64,000 nt of DNA from Prorocentrum cordatum (Eukaryota > Sar > Dinophyceae > Prorocentrales > Prorocentraceae): positions 30,001 through 94,000 of the forward strand of contig CAUYUJ010012814.1 of assembly GCA_963575745.1 (NCBI GenBank), written 5' to 3'. Of this stretch, positions 1-10,799 are shown piece after piece. The notes beneath the pieces are model-generated. The model did no database searches and was not told the DNA's origin. It was given only the letters and a program-made list of their open reading frames with translations. Position 1 is the first letter of the stretch. The number at the start of each line of letters is the position of its first letter. Made by a program: the position numbers and the translations under genes.

Positions 1-1458
1 TTTGATCGACGAGGAGCTGAAGAAGATGGTGGCGTCGAAGGACGTTTGCATCAACGTGGGCTCGGTGAAGGCGCAGCTCCTGGAGAACGACGAGACCTTG
101 AAGGACGAGGTTCTTGAGAACGCAGCTTTCCACGGCTTCCAGGCGACTGCCAAGTCCCCTGCTGGATGGAGGTTCGAACGCTTCAGGGAGGCCAACCCCG
201 AGGGAGAGTGGGCGCAGAAGTGGGGCGCAGCACAGGGCCACAACGCTAAGAAGAAGGTTCGCGCCGACTGGCTGAAGGAAGTAAGCTCCAAACCGTTGCC
301 ACCCGCCTCGCCCGCTCCAGAGTTCGTTCGCACTCCCACTCGGTGCCTCAGAGGCGCCCGAGGGGGTGCGAAAGGTCTCTGAAATAGGAGGCGCGGGCGA
401 CAGCGGTTTGACAGCTAGCTTCGCAGGAGAAGTGGACGGACTACAAGGAAACGAAGACGGAGGTGCAGAACCACAGTCTGACTTGGGAGGAAATCGGCGA
501 GTACATGCACTTCGATCGCATCGTTGTGGAAGAGGGCAGCACCGATGGGGCCGTTCGTCGAGCTCAACACTACTGCGAGAGCTGCATCATGCTGGGGGAG
601 CCATGGTACACGTGGACGGATATGAAAAATGATGTGGAGTACTTCTACGTGCGGAAGCGCTTCAAGGACATCATGACCAAGGCTTGGGAGATCAAGAGGC
701 AGGCCGAATCCACTGAAGGCCCATCGAGCTCGGGCAGCGGCGAACCCGCGGCCAAACGGCCAAGGACCGACGAGCCTGCTGCTATCCAGAATGCTGCTGG
801 TGAGGGGAAGGCCACCGAGACGAAGCACCTCATTGAGGTCGCCGATGAGCCGCCCGTCGCCGAGAAGACCCAGCCCGTCGCCGAGAAGACACCGCCCGTG
901 AGGCGCCATAAGCCGCCAGCTCAAACGCCTCCGAAGGAGACTGCTGGCAGCAAGGGGAGCGGCAAAGGGAGCGGCAAGGGGAACGGCAAGGGGGGCGGCA
1001 AGGCCAGCACTGGCAATGGGAGGAAGTCGAAGAAGGCCACGGCGGCGACCCCCACCGGCTTGATCAAGGGGGCTGTCGGTCTCAAGAAGCGCTTCAACGA
1101 GGCAACTACATCGTACAACATGATGAAGAGGAGGGTGGACACCGAAGCCGACTGGTACTGGGTGGGTGAGAACGGCTCCGACTTGATGACTCCGCTTTCG
1201 AAGTCGTTCCACAAGATGACGAATACTGGCATGAACGACAGCTTCTTCTCCGATCTGCTGTGCAGCTCCGAGGCTGAGCTGAAGGCGAACTACGAGAAGC
1301 TCAATTTGGAGAACCACTGCAGCTCGACCATCGAGCTGATGGACCCTTTGGTGTCCAACGTCGAGAAGAAGGCGACTTCGATTCGAGTTCGAACCGATTT
1401 CGATTCACGGTTTGAGCCAAACCCAAAGGTTTCAAATTGTGTTGTCATGTTTTCTTGA
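1..1458 (+). CDS. Partial gene of an expanded dinoflagellate protein family, two exons visible
   Basis: Open at the left edge of the window. Exon 1 runs to 280 and ends in frame at a GTAAGC donor; the next exon starts at 427 after a CAG acceptor, so the frame continues as WLKE then EKWTDYK. Downstream the protein has a charged alpha-helical region rich in Trp and Tyr, a low-complexity Lys/Ser/Gly linker at about 950-1050 (GSGKG repeats), then a second helical domain around DWYWVGENGSDL. The order helical region, basic low-complexity linker, DWxW-containing helical domain matches, from memory, an uncharacterised family present in many copies in dinoflagellate genomes; no function is known. The stop at 1456-1458 may be read-through into an intron, because the codon pattern weakens after about 1375 and AG|GC lies at 1371-1372. 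Existence as coding DNA is fairly sure; the right boundary is not. Confidence 0.65.
281..426 (+). other. Spliceosomal intron, GT-AG, 146 bp
   Basis: Donor GTAAGC follows codon GAA at 278-280 and the acceptor is TTCGCAG followed by G at 427. Removing it keeps phase 0 and joins two frames with the same amino-acid style, while the intron itself carries a stop in the exon 1 frame. The acceptor followed by G is the usual dinoflagellate form. Confidence 0.7.
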
Positions 1459-3236
1459 TCCGATTGGATGCAACCAACCACCACGTCCGCACTCTTCCGT
1501 CTCCTGCCGCTCCTCCTCCTCCTCCTTCCCATCCCCCTCCCCCTCCTCACCCTTCTCCTCCTCCTCTCCTCCCCCTCCTCCTCCTCCTCCTCATCCTCCT
1601 TTCTTCTCTCGCCTTCGATCCGAAAGCGAGAGCGATAAGAGAAAGGCAGCGATGAAGTGGATGGTACAGGGGGAGAAGCGCTGGCATAAGAAGCACGGGG
1701 GAGAGGATGAGGGAGGAAACGAGCAGATCAGGAGACGCACAAGGCAGCACCTATAAATTCATCTCCAATGCCCCCACCCGCAGTTGATCAAGATCAGGGA
1801 CACGCACAAGATCAAGATGGATGGGAGCCGCAGCGACGATGAGGAGGACTAAAGGACAGCTCCTAATTCTGTCGGAAGAGGGTTTTCAATCTGAGCATCG
1901 CTTGAGGTGATAAGCCGTGTGGGTCTGTAGCCGCGCCAGCTCCCACCCGCCTCCTCGAAACCAGCCCTCCATCCTAAACTCGCTCGTGTTCCAGGCTCTG
2001 ACGGCATGGGGAGCAAGCGCTAGCTCTGTGATATGCGCTCTAGGTGACCTTGCGATTGGGGATTGTGAGGATTGGCTACGAGCAGGAGCGTCTCTTTACA
2101 TTCTGCTCCATTCAACTGCTGAAAAAATTGACCGGTTCTCCGCTGGAGGCCCCCCCGAAACCCCCGCTGCCGTTTCACTGCCGTTTCGCTGCCGTTCCGC
2201 TGCCCTTTCGCTGCCCTTTCCAAAATTGACGAATGTATCGAGCGAAACCCACTGCCGTTCCGCTGCCCTTTCGCTGCCATTCCGCTGCCCTTTCGCTGCC
2301 CTTTCGCTGCCCTCTCGCTGCCCTTTCGCTGCGGTTTCGGGGGCCGGCTTTTTCAGGTTTGGAACCGGTGCAAGTCGAATTTTGGAGGTCTCGAACCGGA
2401 ATTGATGGTATCTCAAGGCAAGTTTTGAGTATGAGCTGGGTTGCGGGGCAGGCCACCAGGCCAACTGATGATATCTGGGGGCTCGAATCGAGTAACTGGG
2501 TTTCCTGATGTTTACAGGGGCGACATATTATCAGAGGATTGGTTGATGTTAACTGGGATGCTGATAACTTTCTGGGGGAAACAATGCCAGGAGACCAACG
2601 ACCCCCTCATCAACCTGGCCTGCCTTCGTCTCCAATGCCTCCTCGTTATCCTGACCCACCCTCTCCTCCTCCTCGACTGCGCCTGCTCGCGTCCTCCGTC
2701 ATCTTCGCCCTCTGAAATCCTCGGCACTAGACTCATGTCACTCCTTCGCGCCTTCTGAATACTCTGACTCTCTCTATCTCTCTCCAGCTCATTCGACTGC
2801 CGCGCCTTCTTCCTCCCCCTCCCCCTCCCCGAAGTGTTCCCTACTCCGCTCCGTCCTTCTCATATCCTCATCCCTCGCCCCCCCCCCCTTGCCCAGGACA
2901 CCCTGCCGCTGGGCAAATGAGCTACCAGTGTCAGCCCTGATGCGTGAGATCCTCTATCCCGCATGTCTGCCTAAGCTTTGCCAACGTCCGACGTGCCAAA
3001 CGCCCCCTCAGGCCCCCTCCTGAACTTCACCGCGCCTCCCAGTGCCACGCTTCCTCGGCCGTCGAACCCCGTCGCCCCACCTGCCCGACCCCTCCCCCAC
3101 CGCCCCCGAGCAGGGGGCCCCAGGTGTTTTGGCCAAGTATTTGCGTTCGAGATGGTTCTTGAGAACCTCAGAAATCCCGCTCATCTCTTTCCCAGTCACT
3201 GCCGCTGCCGAAGACGTTCTTGCCCGAGCGGGAGCG
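1459..3236. other. No confident gene; pyrimidine-rich and minisatellite DNA
   Basis: Contains a C/T-rich triplet tract (about 1495-1610), an 11-bp minisatellite (2166-2340) and several C-rich stretches (2645-2900, 3050-3120). The open frames here are low-complexity Pro/Ser/Arg shadows. The last part is probably 5' untranslated sequence of the gene starting at 3237. Confidence 0.5.
2166..2340 (+). repeat. 11-bp minisatellite, unit near GCTGCCCTTTC
   Basis: About 15 near-identical 11-bp units in two blocks, with variants GCTGCCGTTTC and GCTGCCATTCC, interrupted at about 2222-2255 by a non-repeat spacer. The unit is not a multiple of three, so the open frames it creates rotate through Ala/Val/Pro/Phe-rich peptides and are not evidence of coding. 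Confidence 0.85.
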
Positions 3237-6200
3237 ATGCCCCCTAAACGGCGAAGGCGCCGCCGCTCCCCCAGCGGAGCGCGCGAACCCCCCGCCAGCC
3301 CCTCCGACGATGGGGGCCGTGACAAGGCGAATGAGATGCTGGAAACACACTTACTTGAGATGTACGCACGTTGTCATATCAGCGCGAAGGACTCAGGGAA
3401 TTGCAAATTAAGGTTATCATGTTCGCTGTCCACCTGTATAGCCAAATACACAAGGGGGCGCGTCTTGGATATGGTACTATGTTACACACTCGGGGAATAG
3501 AAACTCAAGGGGGGCTCCTGGGGGCCCAACTTTCGAAGGGAGTCCAAAGGGGGTCTGAGGGACGAGCCTGGATAAGTCGCTGGGCCAAGCTAACGGCTGC
3601 AACGAGCATAAGAGTTCATAGCGCCTCCCCCCACGACAGGACTTCTGCGTCACGGCGTATTGGTGTAAAGAAGCTGGGCTGGATCAACCCGTAGCAAAGT
3701 ACGCTTTGAAACCAGGGCATTCCAGCGGGAACTATTACAAACATCTAGAGAGACATCTGCCTAAGCGGCCCCGATTGATGACCCCGTGCAAGGTTAGCGC
3801 CCCCATTGCTGCTCGAGCTGGTTTTGCACGCTTGACGAAGCAGATTCCCTGCCTCATCCCACACGATTGTTTCGAGCATGAGACTACCACGAACGATTTA
3901 ATCATGAGTGGCCACCGTAAGGTGCTAGAGGAAGATGGATGGGGTCCTGCATACGATTCTAATCCTGCAGTTGTCGATGCGCGCTCCAGGGGAGAGACGC
4001 CCCCGATCCCGTTCGCCCTTTATTTGGACGGCGTGAAGTTTCCCAGGCAATCGCATGCAGGACATATAGAGAGCTTGATTGTCGTAACTATCCCTGGGTT
4101 CCGCCACCCCCGACGTCCTCGGCAATAGACGCGTACAATACAACAACTTACAACCATCACGGGTAACACGAAAATCATGTCAAAGTTGCATCATATATGG
4201 ATTCACGCGCTTGATTTCACGTCAATGCGCGTGCGTCGGTTTTGCAACCTTGTTTCGGAAAAACGTTTCGTTGTGTGCACATTGCGGAAAGCCGCAATGT
4301 GTAAATGCGGCTGCAGAGGGCATTGCACACTGCACCCACTGTTCACATCTCTGGAATGGAGTTTTCATGCGATGTTGACTGGCATACGTCCGCACCTCAG
4401 ACATGATGGTACTCATTGGGACGAGGGTTCACACTTGGCAGGGTCAGCAGGAACTGAGCTCAACTACCGTGCCGTTCTGATTAATATCAAATGCGACATG
4501 ATGGAGTATGTCACGTCTTTAGGCCTCCCGTCTTGGTCTTCAATTTATTGCCCATGCTGCATGTGCAGTTTGAATCAAGACGCGCTTCATGGATACGAAG
4601 GCAGTGAGTACGGTGCAACCCCCTGGGGGAGCCCGCAAAATTACGAGCTTTCTTGTCGAAGCTGCGAGCACATTGTGGACATCATCAACGACGACATGCG
4701 TCGCATTATTCTTAGGGATGGGGGTCTCCACTACGATATCAAAATACAGCTCGGAGGCGCAACGGTGCCAGCGATTTCGGTTGGGGGGGGATCGTTTCAG
4801 CAATCTCGAGAGGCCCTCGTTGTCAGGGTTGGATTTAGCTCGGAATCTAGCTGAATTCAGCAAGGAAAAGAAACATGTGGACAATGGGGCAGGCAGGAGA
4901 GTGGTATAGGAAAACAACGAGGAAACTGAGGGGAGAATGCACGAGAAAGGCCAATAGGCAAGATGTGACAAGCAAACCAGACATCTTGGGGGAAGTAGAC
5001 GCACGACGCACAACGATTCCCATGACATGCACACGCGACGGAAAGAAAGAGAAGGAGGATATTGGAAAGGGAGAAAGGATACGAAAGAGGACGAGGAGGA
5101 ACAGGAGGTGGAAGAGGAGGAGGGGACCGAGGAGGCGAAGAGGAGGAGGAGGAGGAGGAGGAGGCCGGGTCTCGAGAGCGCATGCGCCCAGCAGGTGCGC
5201 GCGTTTTGCGTCGTGATGTGGTAGTGGGCGGTGTGCAATTACGATCAGGCGACCGTTTAACGCCATCTCCAGATCTTCTGGACGTGGACATGTTCATGAG
5301 GAGGCCCTTACCGTTTCAAGCTGTCTTTTGGCGGCGTAACATTGACAGCTTGGGCGTTTGCACGGATCGGACAAGCAGGCCAAAACCTGGAAAAAATAAT
5401 CATTGTAGCGGGGCTACATATACGCATTCAATTTGGGCGCAGGCCTAAACTGAGTGCATTTGCCCGATTCGGGGGCCCAAAGCTTAGAACTATAGACTGG
5501 CGACCCCAATGATTATATTTTTCTTGCGCTGGCAAGGCGATGCGCTCTTTTTTCGAGTCGCATTCACGTGACCCCAGAGACGCACATGTGCGTCGATTTG
5601 CTCCATGCCGTTGACCTGGGGATAATCATGCGCATCGTGAGCTTTACAATATGGAAGATTGTGGATTCCAACCCATGGAACGAGACTGGTCCCCCCAGCA
5701 CCATAGAGGACTTGACCATGCGTCACATACGCGTGCACATGGCGCAGTGGTACGAGAGAAACAAGATCCCGCCCAACATGCGCATCAACACACTGTCCAA
5801 ATCTATCATGGGCCACCGTGACAAACAAGAACTAAAGCTGAAAGAGAAGGACCGTGTGGGGGGGGGGGGGGGGGAAACAGTCTGGTAGTGTTCTGTTGAT
5901 TGAGGTGTGGGGAGGGGGAACACATAATGCGGGTGCTTCGGCGCGGCCCCTGAGACTTTTTAGTGCTTTTTCTTGTCCTCGAGCGCAGGAGATCGCTGTG
6001 ATTCTTCCTTGGGCGCTCGAGCTGGCCAAGGATTTCGATAAGTCTGCAGACTCTGGTGCTCTTCAGGCCTGCTTGCAATCACTTGTCAGTTTCGTTGCAA
6101 TCTTGCGTGAACGCAAGGATCGGAGGAATGTGCCGCGCGATGTTTGTCTGCAGCTCTGGGATTTGGCAATGAGACACATAAGACTGTACAAGAGGGTAAA

Positions 6201-6420
6201 CGCTCATCTGACGCCCAAGCACCACCAGTTCATGGAGATGGTGTTGAATATTGAACGTCTGGGGCACCCACCATATTATTCAACTTATGTCGACGAGGGG
6301 CTGAACGCAATTGTTCGAGACGTCGCAGCTGAGAGCCATAGGATGCATTGGGAGGATAGGATTTTCGAGAGGATTTTCCTTCATGGGATGATTGTCCCAG
6401 GGTCGTATTTTGCATGCTAA
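3237..6420 (+). CDS. Multi-exon gene of an expanded dinoflagellate family, possibly transposase-like
   Basis: ATG at 3237 opens a basic N-terminus (MPPKRRRRRR). Exon 1 is 3237-3389 and exon 2 starts at 3640, joined as ISAK then DFCVTAYW. Recognisable blocks in order are ALYLDGVKF (about 4015-4035), a Cys-rich CKCGCRGHC block (4300-4330) followed by LEWSFHAML, a CPCCMC block (4550), SGDRLTPSPDL with VFWRR (5240-5340), RIHVTPETHMCVDLLHAVDLG (about 5556-5620), and a last exon from 5989 with PKHHQF and YVDEGLNAIV before the stop at 6418-6420. This order matches, from memory, a family that is highly multiplied in dinoflagellates. Its layout is reminiscent of a transposase, but that is inference. 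Exon ends near 4080-4215, 4779-5216, 5355-5556 and 5840 are approximate. One exon end has a run of G. Could be an intact copy or a decaying one. Confidence 0.6.
3390..3639 (+). other. Non-canonical GA-AG intron flanked by a GAC repeat
   Basis: The frame ending ...ATCAGCGCGAAG at 3389 resumes at 3640 with GACTTCTGC after CCACGACAG. The bases at the donor are GACTCAGGG, so no GT is present at any placement that keeps phase 0. The triplet GAC occurs on both sides of the junction, so the cut could slide by three bases, but it is still not GT-AG. Such GA donors are known in dinoflagellates. Confidence 0.55.
5859..5874 (+). repeat. G homopolymer inside an intron
   Basis: A run of about 16 G, interrupted by nothing visible, sits between the exon ending about 5840 and the exon starting at 5989. 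Its length is unreliable in any assembly. Confidence 0.6.
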
Positions 6421-7019
6421 CGATGAGGTCGAACTATGAACGGCACCATTGAGATCTATGCAGCGCGCGCTATCTATATTTTAATGGGCCAGGACCGTTG
6501 TCAACTGCAACAGAACAGCACGTGCATTCGGCGGAGCGGCAGAAGCCATGGAGTCGAAAGATGCACCGAGCCAAAAAAATGTTCAACGGGCCAAGCTCTG
6601 GAACCCCAAACTGCCAAGGCACGAGTGTACCCAGGGACGTCGGGACAAAACAGTTGGACGTTTCGGGCTACGGGCCACTGTTTTATGAGCTGGCGTCGGG
6701 TGATCATCATAGACCCTCCTCCTCCTCCTCCTCCTCCTCGCTCCTCGCTCCTCGCTCCTCGTCCTCCTCGTCCTCCTCCTCCTCATCCTCCTCCTCCCCC
6801 TCACCATTTTACTTACCGAGCTCCTCATCCTCCTGCTGCTGCTGCTGCTGCTCCTCATCCGTCTCATCCTTTGCCCCCCCCTCCCCGCCTCTCTCTCATT
6901 TCCCTTTCACTATCCCCAGGGGCCCATCCCCGCAGGCGTCGTCGGTGTCCTCCTTCACTGCTGCCCTCATCTCCGCTCGTATCCTCGTCAGCTGGCTGCG
7001 GGCGTGCCCCTCGGAAGCA
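6421..7019. other. Intergenic stretch with (TCC)n tract, no confident gene
   Basis: After the stop at 6420 there is about 290 bp of ordinary sequence, then a (TCC)n tract (about 6716-6800) and a short (CTG)n run (6836-6855). Frames over the tract read as poly-Ser or poly-Pro and are not supported. Confidence 0.5.
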
Positions 7020-7729
7020 ATGGGTTCGCCCTCGAGCGACGAAGAGGAGGAGCAGGAGGAGGAGGAGGACGACGATGACCTCGAGGAAGAAACAACAATC
7101 GCTGCGGATCCGACGCCTTTTTTGATCCTGAAATGGCCGAAAGGGCCTGGATAATCCCCCTCATGCCCCCTTCCCCTGATGGCCTCTTGGAGGCCGCGCA
7201 AGACGAGGCAGTGCGCATCAGAAACCTGGGGAATGTTCAATTCTTGGGGCGCGCGAAGAGCGATCGATGGTATCATTCGGCACCGCCGCGAGGTGCGAGT
7301 GCTCCGAAACCCATCCCCCCAGCTGTAGACATGCCCACTCGGACCCCTCCAGTTGAAAATTACCAAACCGACGTGAGAAATGAAACCTGCGTCGACGGGG
7401 TGTCCGAGAGATGCCCAATCGACTCTGAATCAAACTTTGATGGGGAGGGTAAGAGGAGAAATGGTGATACGGGCGTGCCTACGACTGAGGGGATTGGTTT
7501 CGACAAGGCTACCGAATTCACAGAGCGCGAAACCGTGAGAGAACGATGTGCTTCTCTACCTGCGAGGGGCGAAAACGAACCATGTATATTGTGGCTTACC
7601 GCATCGCGACGTGCGAATGTACTGCATGCCGCCTTCAATAGATCGTGCGCGGGCTCCTGTTACTGTGTTGCTGACACACGAGCTGGAAACAATGATTGGA
7701 TAAAGGGACGAGCTTCGAAAACTGAGTAG
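7020..7729 (+). CDS. Hypothetical protein with acidic N-terminus, frame broken at a T run
   Basis: ATG at 7020 starts an acidic segment (MGSPSSDEEEEQ) that runs into frame 3 stops by 7154. One frame over, coding-like sequence continues from about 7124 to the stop at 7727-7729. The two frames meet at a run of six T (7118-7123); one extra T would give a continuous product of about 237 residues, read as ADPTPFF then DPEMAERAW. The downstream part is mixed hydrophilic with a Cys-containing tail (RSCAGSCYC). I do not recognise the family. It could be a single-exon gene with a homopolymer error, a decayed copy, or two unrelated frames; the composition is more protein-like than the surrounding repeat shadows. 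The polypurine tract that begins at 7730 probably marks untranslated or intronic sequence. Confidence 0.4.
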
Positions 7730-8160
7730 GGGGTGAGGAGGGGCAGAAGCAGGAGGAAGGGGACAAGGGGAAACACGAGGAGGAGGACAAGGAGAAAGGG
7801 AGGAGCAGGAGTAGGAGAAAGCGAAGGATAGGGGAGGAGGAGGAGGAGGAGGAGGACCACGAGGAGGAGGAAGAGGAGGAGGATGCTGCTTACAACGAGG
7901 AGGAGAAGGAAGAGGGGGGAGGAGAAGGAAAACGGAACAAGAGGCAGAGGAGGGAGAGGGAGAGGACGAGTGAAGAGGAAGGGGATCGACGAGGAACGAG
8001 AGGGAGAGGACGGCTGAGGAGGAGGGAGGACAAAGAAACCTGGAAGAATGATAAGGAAGAGAAAACGGGGGAGGAGGAGAAGAGAGAGGAGGAGGAAAAG
8101 GCGGAGGAGGAAGAGGAGAAGAAGGAGGAAGAGGAGGAGAAACAGGAGGTGACGACAACG
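7730..8160 (+). repeat. Polypurine (GGA/GAA)-rich tract
   Basis: About 430 bp that is almost purely A and G on this strand, with GAGGAG units. It gives long Glu/Arg or Leu/Pro/Ser shadows in all frames. Similar tracts recur throughout the window, mostly between exons. Confidence 0.8.
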
Positions 8161-8469
8161 TGAACATCGCCCGCCAATGGCGACCGACAGCCCTATTGGC
8201 AATTTGCGTTCGATGCCCGCCTCCCTTTCCCGACCGCCCATCCCATTTCATTTTCTGCAGCTGGCACTCCATCCTCTCTGATCCAGGCATCGTGGCCGCG
8301 TTTCCTTTGGAGCGCTCTGATCGACCCTGTTGCCCATTGCCTTTGCAAGATAATTTCACGAACGCTACATTCACGAGGCTGACGCCATACGCCGACAATA
8401 CACATCGTGCACAAAAAACAAATTTACAACAACACCCACCCTCCTGGCATGTAAAACGCTAGTGCCATT

Positions 8470-8501
<32 letters not shown>

Positions 8502-8700
8502 AAATCCCATGGCGGGAACATGCAATGCTGTCTGGACAGGTATCTGTATCTGATGATCAACGCGCGCAACGAATGACCCACGAACCCGATGTGCAACGAG
8601 CGCCCAAAAAAAAACGCCGGCACTTATACGATATCAGCCGGCACTAAAAATAGGTGCCGCGGCCCGATGATCCACGATAGCGATAAAATAGCTGCCGCGA
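8161..8700. other. No gene seen; contains (TA)n at 8470-8497
   Basis: Ordinary mixed sequence with one TA dinucleotide run and a GCCGGCAC motif present twice (about 8615 and 8635). I see no supported coding exon or RNA gene. Confidence 0.45.
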
Positions 8701-8772
8701 AAGGCCGGTTGCTATAATAGGCGCCTCGTACCCTGTGGGATGGTCCTCCCGGTGGACCACCCAGGGGCCGTG

Positions 8773-9500
8773 ATGCTGCGGGCGGCCGGGCGGCCCATTC
8801 CTTGGCTACGCCCACGTGGGAGTCTGCTGTTGTTGCCTTAGCCCGGCGCCTTGGCCCCTCTCCTCCGGACCTGGACGGTCACGCTCTCTTCCCTCCAGCG
8901 CTGCTCCAAGAGGCACGGACGTGTCCGAATTCTCGCAGAGATGTGCTCAGAACGTACCGCACTGAAGTCCTACGTCCGACACTTTTGAAGTATGACCGCG
9001 AAGCTTTCGCGAAAGCGGCCGTGCAGGTCCTGGCACCTTTTCGCCGTTCTTTTGCCGCTCTTTGCTCTTTCCCATCGCCGCTCGATCCAACTCTCCTGGC
9101 CAGCGAGCCCAGCCCTGCCTTCTGGATTCATTTTCGCTTATGGGCAGTGGCGCGGATGACTGGCAGGTGGCCTCTGTCGGTGTTAGGCGGCAGGGAGCAC
9201 CCCGCCTCCTTGCGACGGTGCAGAGCCTGTGGGCGCCGGAACGCTTCTCTGCGACACGCCCTGGTCTCGTGCCCCTTTTACGCCAGCGACCGCCGGGACT
9301 TGTTCCCAGGCGACGTCCCACCCGACCTGATACTCCAGCTGCTGTTCGGGGACCACACCAGCCCCAGCAGCTTCATCGAGCATATTTCTTTTGTCGGGAA
9401 GGTCATTCGGCGTTCTGCGCCGCTGTCTTCTTCCTCGTCTTCCTCCTCTTCCTCCTCTTCCTCCTCCTCCTCCTCCTCCTCCTCGTCCTCCTCCGGTTGA
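8773..9500 (+). CDS. C-terminal part of a LINE-type retroelement protein (5'-truncated)
   Basis: The frame reads through from at least 8773 to a stop at 9498-9500. Near its end it carries a zinc-knuckle-like CRACGRRNASLRHALVSC (Cys-X2-Cys-X8-His-X4-Cys), followed by RRDLFPGD, LLFGDHTSP and HISFVGKVIRR. This arrangement is typical of the extreme C-terminus of non-LTR retrotransposon polyproteins, where a CCHC-like knuckle follows the reverse transcriptase and thumb. No reverse transcriptase motifs are present upstream, so the copy is 5'-truncated, as LINE insertions often are. After FVGKVIRR a (TCC)n tract (9427-9492) extends the frame with about 20 serines, which is probably not part of the original protein. 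Frame taken from the longest uninterrupted reading; the true start lies outside the copy. Confidence 0.6.
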
Positions 9501-10184
9501 ATGTTAGTCTTGCAGCTTTGCCCTTTGAGGCCGGGTTCGCACGTGTACCTCTTAATGTGATGGCCTTCGGGCGCCTCGGCATGCGGACGTTGTCACGCTC
9601 GTGGCGCGCAGGCGGCATCGTCATGATATTGATTGCTATCCTCTTGCGTCCCAGTCGCTGTGTTTTTTGCCCTCCCCTCTTCTTCCTCCTCGTCTCTCGC
9701 CTCCTCTGAGCACTTGCTTCTCGGGTATTTGTATACTTGCCCCTTTTCCCGAGTGTGACTGTGGTTGGGTATGCCCGTCGCCTCCCCGGCCGCTGTGTCG
9801 CTTTACCAGGCTGTGCTTGGGGGAGCGGTGCTGTGCCTCGGGGTGTGGAGGGGGGGATGCACTGACGAACCCTTGACCGCAGCTAGTGTAACCTAGACGC
9901 GGCCCAGAACCCTGGCGTGCGGCGCTGCCTGGTTCTCCGGGGAGAGCGGCGGTTTTCGGGCGGCGTCCTCCCGCCGCGCTCGCCTCATTCATGTTGTGCC
10001 AGCAGGGGAGGGAAGGGGTGTGTAACACCACCGCCTATCCGTCGTCGGCTGCCGGGCCCAGATCTGCATTCGCCGGGCAGTTCTGAGTCGCAGCGACTGG
10101 GGGCCGGGCGCTGGCGCCAGCGGCCGGGCGCCGGCGCGCGCACCCCAGACGCTGTCGAGATGCGAAATGCGAAATGCGAAAAAT
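9501..10184 (+). mobile_element. Possible LINE 3' untranslated region ending in a short tandem repeat
   Basis: Sequence downstream of the retroelement frame has no supported coding. It ends in three copies of GCGAAAT (10,161-10,184), the kind of short tandem tail that some non-LTR elements carry instead of poly(A). The right boundary is inference from that tail only. Confidence 0.3.
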
Positions 10185-10545
10185 GAGTGTGTTCTAGCTG
10201 GCTGTGGTGCGTAGTCGATGCAGCGCCACCCATGTGGCGAAATGAGCTTCGAAAAAGCTCGGAGCTGTCAGCCCCACTGCTTGCGCAATCACTCCGCCCT
10301 CCCACCCGCAGCTTGCTTTCTGAAGCCCATGCGGCGGCGATTGCGACGACTCTCGGGCACTGGCTGGCGCATCGCTGCGGCCGCGCCAGCGCGCGCAAGC
10401 TCGCGCGCGCACAGCAGACAGCCGGTTTGGCACATCCGGCGCGACCGCGGTGGCGCTGGCTGATGGGGACTTCCCCGCGCGTCTCACAGGACGCGCTGGC
10501 GCGCGGGCGCTGCAGCGCAGGTCTTTGACTCGGGCGGGCGCGGTA
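10185..10545. other. No gene seen; GC-rich
   Basis: GC-rich DNA with many CGCGC steps and only arginine-rich or alanine-rich shadow frames. Confidence 0.4.
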
Positions 10546-10572
10546 TCATGGTGACGCCCACAACGGCGAAAA

Positions 10573-10766
10573 CGATGATGGCAGTAACGATGGTGGTGAC
10601 GATGATGACGATGATGCTGATGCTGATGCTGATGCTGATGCTGATGCTGCTGATGATGATGATGATGTTGAGGATGATGATGATGATGATGATGATGCTG
10701 ATGATGATGATGATGACGATGATGCTGCTGATGATGATGATGATGATGATGATGACGACGGCAAGG
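10573..10766 (+). repeat. (GAT)n microsatellite with GCT interruptions
   Basis: A GATGAT tract of about 190 bp with a GATGCT sub-block (10,613-10,650). Frames over it read as poly-Asp, poly-Met or poly-Ser and are discarded. Confidence 0.9.
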
Positions 10767-10799
10767 CCAATGACCGCGCCCTGCTCACGCCGATGACGA

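Noticed and set aside
4589-4909. Frameshifted continuation of the plus-strand gene through the G8 run near 4785
   Set aside because: The matching family block (SGDRLTPSPDL) is found downstream at 5240, so the sequence after 4780 is better explained as an intron.
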